A stretch of DNA of 64,000 nt from Nitrospirae bacterium YQR-1 (GTDB taxonomy: Bacteria > Nitrospirota > Thermodesulfovibrionia > Thermodesulfovibrionales > Magnetobacteriaceae): NCBI GenBank assembly GCA_039908095.1, contig JAMOBJ010000013.1, forward strand, positions 1 to 64,000, in the 5' to 3' direction. Both the position numbers and the translations under genes were made by a program. Below the pieces are notes generated by a model that saw only the letters and a list, made by a program, of their open reading frames with translations, made no database searches and had not been told where the DNA came from. Below, one piece after another: positions 25,116-32,830 of this stretch; the stretch's first letter is position 1; each line of letters begins with the position of its first letter.

Positions 25116-26387
25116 ATTAATAAAAAACTTGAAGCGTTAATGCCGGTTGTTGCTGTTGTTTTTCTTTTTTTGGGCTTACTGACGGCAAAGTTTTCTCATA
25201 CTGTTAGCTCTCATGTTGCATCCTGGCTTTCAACACTTATTGATTATTATAAATATGCATCTCCTTTTATAATTTTTTTCGTTTTAACTTACTCGCTTTC
25301 TTATATTTTTAAAAAAAGCAGAGGGGAGTTTGCAGTTCAAACGATTTTCTTCTTTTTGAAGACCAGAGTGCTGGCTTGTATATGGGCTATAGCCTTTATA
25401 TCGCTTTGTCTGAAGTTACCACTTCTGCCGGAAACTTTTCATGGCTCTTTCAGTGATTTTGAAAACTCAGCCATTACTTTACTGTTGTCATTGTCTCAGA
25501 ATACGTTTTCTTACGCAATACTATTGGCTGTTTTAGCGGCTCTGCTTTCAAACAAATTTAGCGTCATTTATGAAATTGTAAGCGTACCTTTTACGTTGAT
25601 TGAGAAATTTGGCAATATTCTTTTCCCGTTGATACCGGTTTTTATGTTTATGGTTGGAGTTTACATATATTACCTGCCAAATGAGGTGAATGATTTAATG
25701 TTAAAAGGAGGTACAAATGCTATAAAATTCGATAATTTTAAAGTATTTGGCCTGTCGTTTTCATCTAATAGTCCACGGGGATTATTCGGTATCTATATAG
25801 TTATTTCAACATTGGTGGGATTTGGGAGTTTGCTGTGGCACATGGGATTTGTACTTTTTGTAAGGAAATTTGTAACCAGCTTTTCTATAAAACACTATTT
25901 TTCTAATTACTGGATACAAATGTATCCTTTTTTGTTTGCCACAGCCTCAGAGTCGTTATCAATGCCGCTTAATCTTATTTTAGTAAAAAAGCATTTCCCT
26001 GAAATAAATAAAACGATAAAAGACTTTACTGTTTCTATTGGAAGTTATATCGGTATTAATGGAACGACAATATGTGTTTTTGTAATGGCTGCTGCTGTGG
26101 CAAAATTGGTCGGGGTTGAACTTTCTTTTGTTGAACTTTTAATAAGTATCCCTGTTGTAATTATTATAGGGCTTGGGGTGCCCGGTATCCCCGGAGAATT
26201 GCTGCTTTTTGGAGCTCCTCTGGCAGCCTTCTATAATCTGCCTGATTCCGTCTCTACCGTGTTTATAACAATATTTGTAGGATTACAGTTAGGGCTGCCG
26301 GATTCATTCCGAACTGGGGTTAACTCCACAGACAACAGCCTTGTCTGCATTTATCTAAATTCAATTTATAAAGAAAGAAACATCTAA
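25116..26387 (+). CDS. SLC1/DAACS-like dicarboxylate or amino-acid:cation symporter
   Basis: A multi-helix membrane protein of 423 residues from ATT 25116, or 415 from ATG 25140. The C-terminal half keeps the SLC1 fold landmarks: a hairpin region with SESLSMPLNL (normally the serine-rich HP1), YIGINGTTICVFVMAA (the NMDGT-type helix 7), GVPGIPGELL (HP2, normally GxPGAG) and DSFRTGVNSTDNS (normally DRxRTxVNVxGD). The NMDGT motif is altered to GINGTT, so substrate and coupling ion may differ from GltP/DctA. It is transcribed divergently from the cation operon and convergent with the SpoU gene, with the stops overlapping. Confidence 0.72.
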   Translation: MNKKLEALMPVVAVVFLFLGLLTAKFSHTVSSHVASWLSTLIDYYKYASPFIIFFVLTYSLSYIFKKSRGEFAVQTIFFFLKTRVLACIWAIAFISLCLKLPLLPETFHGSFSDFENSAITLLLSLSQNTFSYAILLAVLAALLSNKFSVIYEIVSVPFTLIEKFGNILFPLIPVFMFMVGVYIYYLPNEVNDLMLKGGTNAIKFDNFKVFGLSFSSNSPRGLFGIYIVISTLVGFGSLLWHMGFVLFVRKFVTSFSIKHYFSNYWIQMYPFLFATASESLSMPLNLILVKKHFPEINKTIKDFTVSIGSYIGINGTTICVFVMAAAVAKLVGVELSFVELLISIPVVIIIGLGVPGIPGELLLFGAPLAAFYNLPDSVSTVFITIFVGLQLGLPDSFRTGVNSTDNSLVCIYLNSIYKERNI

Positions 26388-27226
26388 GTACTTTTTTGCC
26401 TCACCATCTCATACAGGCATATAGCCGCCGATATTGAAACGTTCAGACTTTCGGTTTTGCCCGACATCGGTATCATAGTCTGTACAGTGGATTTATTAAT
26501 TAAAGTGCTGCTAACCCCTTCCGACTCCTGTCCTAAAACCAGTGCAAATGGAGGCTTTAATACGGCCTCAAATAGTGGTACTCCGCCATTAACTACTGTG
26601 GTAATTAGTTTTAAACCGGTGTTGGTAATCCATTTCAAAAATTCATCCATACCGGCTTTGATAACATTAATGTTAAATACACACCCTGCCGAAGCTCTTA
26701 TGGCCTTTGAGCTAAAGGGATCAGCCGTGCCGGGTAAAATAATAACTCCGCTGACTCCAAAGCCCTCTGCCGTTCGTATTATAGTTCCCACATTGCCAGG
26801 GTCTTTTACGCCGTCAAAGACTACATATACGGAGTCAGTGGCAGGATAGAGATTGAAAGTGTTGCTTTCATATATTTTGAAAAGAGAAGCTATTCCCTGC
26901 GGAGATTCTGTATCGGAGAGTTTATTCATAACCGGCACGGATACCTCGTAAATATCGGCTCCCTTTTTTGATAACCCTCTTATGAGGGACAGATTAACCG
27001 TGTTATTTAAAAACTCTGATGTAACGAAAACCCTCAGTGGTATAGCGCTTGAGAGAAGCGCCGTCTCAGTTGCCCGTTTACCCTCGACAAAGACAGAATC
27101 CATTTGTTCGGGCTTTTTTCTTTGCCGCCGGAGCACTGCGTCTTTTACTTTTTCGTTTTGTACAGACGTTATTATGTCTTTTATTTTGATTTGCGGCATC
27201 AGATTATCTCTGTCTCTCAAAAACAA
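26384..27226 (-). CDS. SpoU/TrmH-family RNA 2'-O-methyltransferase
   Basis: A 280-residue SPOUT methyltransferase, probably acting on 23S rRNA or tRNA. The N-terminal substrate-binding domain (about 20-110) precedes the knotted catalytic domain. Motifs: VFDGVKDPGNVGTIIRTAEGFG (motif 1 Asn/Arg), ALVLGQESEGVS (motif 2) and IPMSGKTESLNVSISAAI (motif 3, SAM knot). The start used here is a TTG; an in-frame ATG nine codons on (about 27199, MPQIKIKD) is an equally good choice. Its stop overlaps that of the convergent SLC1-like gene by 2 bases. Confidence 0.88.
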   Translation of the reverse strand: MFLRDRDNLMPQIKIKDIITSVQNEKVKDAVLRRQRKKPEQMDSVFVEGKRATETALLSSAIPLRVFVTSEFLNNTVNLSLIRGLSKKGADIYEVSVPVMNKLSDTESPQGIASLFKIYESNTFNLYPATDSVYVVFDGVKDPGNVGTIIRTAEGFGVSGVIILPGTADPFSSKAIRASAGCVFNINVIKAGMDEFLKWITNTGLKLITTVVNGGVPLFEAVLKPPFALVLGQESEGVSSTLINKSTVQTMIPMSGKTESLNVSISAAICLYEMVRQKST

Positions 27227-27246
27227 TTTTCATCGTTTTTTTGAAG

Positions 27247-27822
27247 TCAAATCAGGCTTTTGAAAAAAGGATTATAAGGGTTAGCAATCTTTAATGGACT
27301 TTCAGGCTTGTTGTGTCTGACAGGTGGATTGACAGGTAGATTAACAGATTTAGCTGGGCGGGTTGGTCTCTTTGGAATTGGGAGTGTATAAAAAACAATA
27401 AAACGTTTCTCAAATAAACTTAAAATATCTTCCTTGTTATGGAACCTGTTTAATACAGCATTGCAGTAGTCCATTACACAGAGTGCACCCTTAAATTGTT
27501 TTTCAATGTCTTTATCAGAAAACCTTTGTGATTTCATTTCAATAAATAGCATTATTCCCTGATTTCCAACTCTTGTCAATAGTACATAGTCACACCTCTT
27601 GAGTTGGCCTTTATTAGATTTAAATAATGTTTTTGGTTCCTCATACCCGTCAAGTTTGATAAGAACAGAGTTCTCGGGAATGTCGGAAATTTCGACTTTT
27701 TTCAATTTTGTTTCAGTACCACTTTCTTTGAGCACGGCAAACAGTTTCCCGTTTTTCATTCCAAATTGTACCAATATGTTATTAACGATAAGATCATTGA
27801 ACACACTCAGGTCATTATTCAT
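27247..27822 (-). CDS. Putative PD-(D/E)XK nuclease partner of the AAA ATPase
   Basis: A 191-residue protein I do not recognise as a named family. A central segment reads CDYVLLTRVGNQGIMLFIEMKSQRF-like: an Asp at a strand end, then E-x-K about 16 residues later. This is the spacing of PD-(D/E)XK nuclease cores. The C-terminus (about 155-185) is proline- and basic-rich (PKRPTRPAK, NPPVRHNKP), suggesting a disordered nucleic-acid-contacting tail. Its start overlaps the ATPase stop by 4 bases, so the two are translationally coupled and probably act together. Nuclease identity is inference. Confidence 0.5.
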   Translation of the reverse strand: MNNDLSVFNDLIVNNILVQFGMKNGKLFAVLKESGTETKLKKVEISDIPENSVLIKLDGYEEPKTLFKSNKGQLKRCDYVLLTRVGNQGIMLFIEMKSQRFSDKDIEKQFKGALCVMDYCNAVLNRFHNKEDILSLFEKRFIVFYTLPIPKRPTRPAKSVNLPVNPPVRHNKPESPLKIANPYNPFFKSLI

Positions 27823-29216
27823 TCAGAATCACCCCCACCAAAGTAGATAGCCTCCTGGATACGGTTCATTTCGTTTATAGTCGTATCAAAGCTCCTTACC
27901 TCAATTCCAAGCTCAGGATCAATATCAGCTGGTACAAATGTTAAGCATTTAGACCTCCTGCTACATCCATCAATATTAACCAAAGCCTCCTCTGCAATAT
28001 AAACCCTAACCTTATATGGGGAAATCATCTCCTCTTTTTTATAACCCTCTGACTCCATAATATGTTTTAAGTGTGTTTTATCGTGATTTAGCATTATCAG
28101 AGTGTTTAGTTCCTTAATAATGTAATCGCTATGTGTGGTTAAAAATACTTTGATACCAGTGTTTACCAATCTGGCCAACAAACGTGCGACTCGTCTCTGA
28201 TTTTCGGGGTGAAGGTTTAGTTCCGGCTCATCTATCATCAGAAGATCATTTTCTTTAGCAACATGTCTCAGGTAAAACCCAATATCCAGCAAAGAACGGA
28301 CGGCACTGGAGCTTGCATCCATCGTAAGTTTTAACCGTTTGTTTACCTTTGGAATAAAAAACAACTCTTCGTTTTTGGTCACAGAGTAACTGCCTCCGAT
28401 AATATTACCAAAATCCGACAATATATCTGGATGCTGCCTTGTTATAAAACTATCTTTTTTTGAAATTTCCTCCAACTGACGTGTAAAATCTACATTGTCC
28501 TTTACCGGCAAAGGGTAGTCGGAATATGCCTTTGTAAGTAAATCAAAAGGATCTATTTCTATTCCTTTACTACTTATCTCCTCAAGAATACGATTTCGGG
28601 CAAAATTAAGTTCTTTTCTGAAAATAGCCGCACCGGTTCGTTCAGCACTTGCAATAAACACGTTTGGAAAAAGACTGCTAAATAAGATTTCTTTGACGGC
28701 ATCGCCTATTATTTGAGAAATGATCTGGGAAGGCACCTTTACATCATCTTTGTCAACAAGTAAAGAAATGAGAAATTTGGAATCATCAGCTTGTTTTGAG
28801 ATTGCAAACAATTTATTATTAGAACTACTGATTGTTCTTTCAAATGATTTTTTTAGATTTACATCATTTACATCTATGTTAATAAGAAATGAGGCGTCTG
28901 AAAAGTTTTTTTCTGAAGATGCAAAAACATTTGGAAGATGTTTTATATAGTCAAGGCAGCCTTGTTTTACAATATCAGGGGCTTTTCTGACAAAATACTC
29001 TAAATCAATATCAGCAGCCCCATCTTTCATAAGTCTTTCCACAAATTCTGCAGGAATATCTATTTTGAAAACACTTCTCCAAAACGAAAGAAATCCAAAA
29101 AGCGCATACGTGGCATAAGTCTTTCCGGTATTATTTTTTCCACAAATAATCGTCAAATCTCCAAGCTCAAATTCAGCTTGTCTAAGCACACCTAAATTTT
29201 TTACCTTTATTTTCAT
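27819..29216 (-). CDS. AAA15/AAA21-type (ABC-like, SMC-fold) ATPase, candidate defence ATPase
   Basis: A 465-residue P-loop protein of the RecF/OLD-like class. Walker A GKNNTGKT (26-33) near the N-terminus, about 280 residues of helical insertion, signature-like segment DASSSAVRSLLDIG, Walker B LLMIDEPELNLHPENQ and switch TTHSDYI near the end. It has no Toprim domain, so it is not an OLD nuclease. Such ATPases commonly sense phage or DNA structures in two-gene systems (PARIS, Gabija, Septu and similar), with a second effector gene. Here the second gene is a putative nuclease overlapping by 4 bases. No known system was matched by eye. Confidence 0.7.
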   Translation of the reverse strand: MKIKVKNLGVLRQAEFELGDLTIICGKNNTGKTYATYALFGFLSFWRSVFKIDIPAEFVERLMKDGAADIDLEYFVRKAPDIVKQGCLDYIKHLPNVFASSEKNFSDASFLINIDVNDVNLKKSFERTISSSNNKLFAISKQADDSKFLISLLVDKDDVKVPSQIISQIIGDAVKEILFSSLFPNVFIASAERTGAAIFRKELNFARNRILEEISSKGIEIDPFDLLTKAYSDYPLPVKDNVDFTRQLEEISKKDSFITRQHPDILSDFGNIIGGSYSVTKNEELFFIPKVNKRLKLTMDASSSAVRSLLDIGFYLRHVAKENDLLMIDEPELNLHPENQRRVARLLARLVNTGIKVFLTTHSDYIIKELNTLIMLNHDKTHLKHIMESEGYKKEEMISPYKVRVYIAEEALVNIDGCSRRSKCLTFVPADIDPELGIEVRSFDTTINEMNRIQEAIYFGGGDSE

Positions 29217-29448
29217 AATTTACTCCCGACTCTCAAAAACTATAATTATGTTGCAAGCTTACAACCGGCTTCCGGCAACAACGGCTTAACCGTTACTCAC
29301 TGAGTAATATTCTAACATTTTTATTACGTAAGTGCATAATCGTTACAGAAACACGGAATCCGATATAATATTTAAATAATTCAAACAATGACACTAACTA
29401 TGTTATACTGTGATACGGTTATAAAATAACATTTTAGGAGGCCGGCCA

Positions 29449-30372
29449 ATGAAGAAAACTGCATTTATATATGACGATATTTTTTTAAAACACGAAATGC
29501 CGGACTTTCACCCTGAATCAAGTGAAAGGCTGGTGGCAATAGTAAAAGAGCTGAAGAGCTCTGATGTTTGGAAATCATTAATCCATCTTGAACCGGAGAA
29601 AGCCTCAATAAGCGACTTAGAGGCCATACACACAGACTCGTACATTTCACGTCTTCAGCAAATTACCAGAGGCTATCTGGATCCGGATACTTTCATGTCG
29701 GAAAACACCCTTGAAGCGGCACTGTATGCTGCAGGCGCCATAATTACCGCCGTTAGAAAGTGTAAGACAGGTGAAATCGAGCGGGCCTTCTGTGCCGTCA
29801 GACCTCCCGGGCATCATGCCGAGAACAGCAAAGCTATGGGGTTTTGCATTTTTAATAACGTTGCCGTCGGAGCCAGGTTTGCACAAAGACAGGGCTATAA
29901 AAAAGTCTTTATTGTTGATTTTGATGTTCACCACGGCAACGGCACTCAACACAGTTTTTATAACGATGACACGGTGTTTTACTTCAGCTCTCATCAGTAT
30001 CCTCACTATCCTGGAACAGGAGCCGCATCAGAGACCGGTTCCGGCAAGGGAAAAGGGTTTACCTATAACGTCCCATTAAATTACGGTGCAGGGGATAAAG
30101 AAATGCATGAGGCTTATAACGTTAAACTCCGTGAACTTGTGGAATCGTTTTCACCGGATATAATGCTTGTCTCTTCAGGCTATGATATACACAAAAAGGA
30201 TCCGTTGGCAGGGTTTGCAGTAACCGATGACGGTATCAGAGATATAGTAAGGGGAATCCTGAGCGCTAAAAAGAATATACCCGTAATATTTACCCTTGAG
30301 GGAGGCTACAGCCTTGAGGCTCTCGCCTCCTCTGTTACTATAACAATTGAGGAGTTGTTAAATTACGAATAA
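29449..30372 (+). CDS. Histone deacetylase-family amidohydrolase
   Basis: A 307-residue zinc-dependent deacetylase-fold protein (class II HDAC/AcuC/acetylpolyamine amidohydrolase group). Charge-relay and zinc residues are seen in RPPGHHAENSKAMGFC, DFDVHHGNGTQ and the glycine-rich LEGGYSLEAL. A strong AGGAGG lies 9 bases before the ATG. The substrate in bacteria is usually acetylated lysine or polyamines and cannot be read from sequence. It is a single-gene unit, with a MITE 8 bp after its stop. Confidence 0.9.
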   Translation: MKKTAFIYDDIFLKHEMPDFHPESSERLVAIVKELKSSDVWKSLIHLEPEKASISDLEAIHTDSYISRLQQITRGYLDPDTFMSENTLEAALYAAGAIITAVRKCKTGEIERAFCAVRPPGHHAENSKAMGFCIFNNVAVGARFAQRQGYKKVFIVDFDVHHGNGTQHSFYNDDTVFYFSSHQYPHYPGTGAASETGSGKGKGFTYNVPLNYGAGDKEMHEAYNVKLRELVESFSPDIMLVSSGYDIHKKDPLAGFAVTDDGIRDIVRGILSAKKNIPVIFTLEGGYSLEALASSVTITIEELLNYE

Positions 30373-30379
30373 GTAAAAG

Positions 30380-30494
30380 TTACCAAGTAGCAGTCAAAAG
30401 AGTAACGAGGCGGCTGGGAGAAAGCGACACATTAATACGCCCCTGAGCTTTTGACGAAGCCAACGAACTTAGACGATTGAATGCAACTTGGTAT
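30380..30494. repeat. MITE-like element, copy D (internally shortened)
   Basis: A 115-bp copy with ends TACCAAGTAGCAGTCAAAAG and ATGCAACTTGGTAT. It retains AGTAACGAGGCGGCTGGGAG and AAGCCAACGAACTTAGACGA but has lost the GGGGA/TCCCC hairpin, replaced by ACATTAATACGCC. It sits just after the HDAC-like gene. Confidence 0.75.
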
Positions 30495-30546
30495 AACACT
30501 TTTTTGAGCTTAGCCTCTACAGTTATCTTGGATATATTGATGAATC

Positions 30547-31080
30547 CTATCCAATCAGCTTTGATACAGCATGTGCAAACTCCTCCGGTTCGATAGGCTT
30601 ATCTAAAAAAATATCCGGCAGCACGGGGATACCAGCTAATTTTAACTCTCCCTTTCTAAATTGCTCCATTATCCCCTCCCGGTCTATGAGTAACATCTTG
30701 CGGAAGGAGCGGAATTTTAAGAAAAATTTCTCTATTTTGCTGTCAGGATTACCTAACAATGTCTCCATCTGTTTGAGGTTTTCCACATTGTCAAGCTCCT
30801 CAGAGGCCTGTTCGATGAAGTTCTTGATTGCACTTAACATTATTATGGGAGTGTTTCTTAAATCATTATCCATTCTTAATTTTTGTAATAGGCCAATGCC
30901 GGTTTTTCTCGGCATCATTATATCTGTTACGATAAGGTCCGGTTTTTCATCTATAGCCTTCTCTAAGCCCTCCACGCCGTCTGAGGCAACACTAACTTGA
31001 TAACCATTTTCTTTAAGAACAAAAGATAGATACTCCCTTGTGTCTTCCTCATCATCCACAACCAAAACTCGTTTACTCAT
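30547..31080 (-). CDS. Response regulator, receiver domain with long insertion
   Basis: A 177-residue single-domain response regulator. VDDEEDTREYL supplies the acidic pocket, the phospho-acceptor Asp lies in LIVTDIMMPRKTG (about residue 53), and the Ser/Thr is in IIMLSAIK. About 60 residues, rich in helix (about 88-150), intervene before the conserved Lys in LDKPIEPEEF; normally only 20 or so do. There is no DNA-binding output domain, so it should signal through protein contacts. It is divergently arranged with the GAF histidine kinase at 31229, separated by about 150 bp, and is its likely partner. Confidence 0.85.
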   Translation of the reverse strand: MSKRVLVVDDEEDTREYLSFVLKENGYQVSVASDGVEGLEKAIDEKPDLIVTDIMMPRKTGIGLLQKLRMDNDLRNTPIIMLSAIKNFIEQASEELDNVENLKQMETLLGNPDSKIEKFFLKFRSFRKMLLIDREGIMEQFRKGELKLAGIPVLPDIFLDKPIEPEEFAHAVSKLIG

Positions 31081-31228
31081 AATATCCCTCCATGTTTAAC
31101 ATAGGCTTATCTGTTTAAGTGTAAATTTTAAAGTGAAAAATGTCAATGACTTTCGGGAAAAAGTTGACAAAAACCTCATTTTTTTGTTTTTCTATACTCA
31201 GTATGGGTACTGTGGGGGATTTGAATTA

Positions 31229-32719
31229 ATGTTAATAATATGTCCGCAATGTAATATAAGATTTGAGGTTGAGAAGTCCGGCATACCAAAGGACTTTTGT
31301 TGTTTATGCGGTAAGACCATGATAATAAAGCCTTCTGTGTTTTTACGCAAAGTCACCTCGGAACCAAAAATGATGGATTGTCCCGAATGCGGCTACACAC
31401 ATGACTTAAATAAGTGCCGCCACGGCACTGAAATTTACTGTAGCTGCTGCAAAACAATAATAGAAGTCGTTAACTTAAAAAAAGAATATCACGGCAGACG
31501 CAAAGCCGACCAGAAACTTTACCTCAAGGATATGGAATTGCTGGGACTAATTGAGACCTCACATCTTATCCACTCCTCAACCCGCGACCTGAACAAGCTG
31601 CTCCTTATGATAGTGAAAGTTACCAATGCAATGATGGCGGTAGAGGGAACCAGCATTATATTGATAGAAAAAGGGGCTAAGGAATTAGTGTTTCATTCCA
31701 TCTGCGGTGTTAAGGCATCTAAGCTCATAAATTTCAGGATAAAGTGGGGAGAGGGAATTGTAGGGCAGTGTATCTTACATGAGAAACCGATAATTGTAAA
31801 CGATGTTATGAAAGACACGAATTTCTGTAACCAAGCTGATGACGCAAGCGGATTCCTTACACGTTCCACGTTGTGCGTGCCTCTTATGGTGGACAATAAG
31901 TGCATGGGGGCACTGCAAATGGTTAACAAAAAAAGCCCGGGCGGGTTTGACGATTATGATAAACTACTGTCCTCTTCCATTGCATCTCAGGTAGCAATTG
32001 CAATGCAGAATTTCCAGTTGATAGAGGAATCGTTAAACGCCGAACGAATGGCAAGCATTGGAATGGCAATAACAGGAATTTCCCATTGTGTAAAAAACAT
32101 GTTAAACGGCCTCAAGGGTGGTATGTATATCCTGAATTCTGAAATCAAAAAACTCGATACTAAAGGAGGCTTAAAAGGCTACTATATGCTGGAAAAAAAC
32201 ATAGACCGGTTAACCGACCTCGTAAACGACATGCTGACATATTCAAAAGACCGCCGGCCTGAGTATTCAAAGACAAATGTAAACGATATTGCAGAGTCCA
32301 TTGTTCATCTGATGGAGTCAAAGGCACAGGAACTGGGTCTAAAAATAGTATTTCATCGTGAAGATAGTATACATGAAATCATGATTGATCAAAAAGGCAT
32401 TTACCGTTGTGTGTTAAACCTGGTGTCTAACGCACTTGAGGCCTCTGCCAACAAAAAAGGTGCTGCTGTGGAGGTTATCACAAAACAACAGGGAAACGAA
32501 ATCCTGATAAGCATAAAAGATGAAGGGTGTGGGATAGATAAAAAAACCCTTAAAAATATGTTTAAACCATTTTTCAGTACCAAGGGCTCCAAAGGAACCG
32601 GCCTGGGTCTTTCCGTGACACAGAAGATAGTCAATGAAACCGGTGGACGAATCGAGGTGCTCTCGGAAGTCGGCAAAGGAAGCACATTTAATATATATTT
32701 GCCAAAGAAGACTCCTTAG
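31229..32719 (+). CDS. Zinc-ribbon/GAF sensor histidine kinase
   Basis: I chose ATG 31229, preceded by GGGGGA, over an upstream GTG at 31133, because residues then begin MLIICPQCNIRFEV, a typical zinc-ribbon N-terminus. The 496-residue protein has two CxxC pairs (CPQC, CCLC) and a second ribbon-like set (CPEC, CSCC), then GAF (about 140-285), a HisKA-like segment with His in GISHCVKNML, and HATPase_c (N box NLVSNALEA, DEGCGI, GTGLGLS). No membrane helix, so a cytoplasmic sensor. Divergent from the receiver gene at 30547. Confidence 0.85.
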   Translation: MLIICPQCNIRFEVEKSGIPKDFCCLCGKTMIIKPSVFLRKVTSEPKMMDCPECGYTHDLNKCRHGTEIYCSCCKTIIEVVNLKKEYHGRRKADQKLYLKDMELLGLIETSHLIHSSTRDLNKLLLMIVKVTNAMMAVEGTSIILIEKGAKELVFHSICGVKASKLINFRIKWGEGIVGQCILHEKPIIVNDVMKDTNFCNQADDASGFLTRSTLCVPLMVDNKCMGALQMVNKKSPGGFDDYDKLLSSSIASQVAIAMQNFQLIEESLNAERMASIGMAITGISHCVKNMLNGLKGGMYILNSEIKKLDTKGGLKGYYMLEKNIDRLTDLVNDMLTYSKDRRPEYSKTNVNDIAESIVHLMESKAQELGLKIVFHREDSIHEIMIDQKGIYRCVLNLVSNALEASANKKGAAVEVITKQQGNEILISIKDEGCGIDKKTLKNMFKPFFSTKGSKGTGLGLSVTQKIVNETGGRIEVLSEVGKGSTFNIYLPKKTP

Positions 32720-32830
32720 TTTTTAATTTTTATTAAAGCGTTGATGTTGACAATGGAGATGTAAAAAATTTATTTTATATTATGTGGTATGTGAGAATAA
32801 AAGACGTAATGGTAAGCAGAAGAGGTACAG

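Noticed and set aside
27819..29216. OLD-family nuclease
   Set aside because: No Toprim domain follows the ATPase; the protein ends soon after Walker B and the switch histidine.
31133..31228. N-terminal extension of the GAF histidine kinase from GTG 31133
   Set aside because: The first 32 residues are unlike the family, and ATG 31229 has a GGGGGA site and a zinc-ribbon N-terminus.
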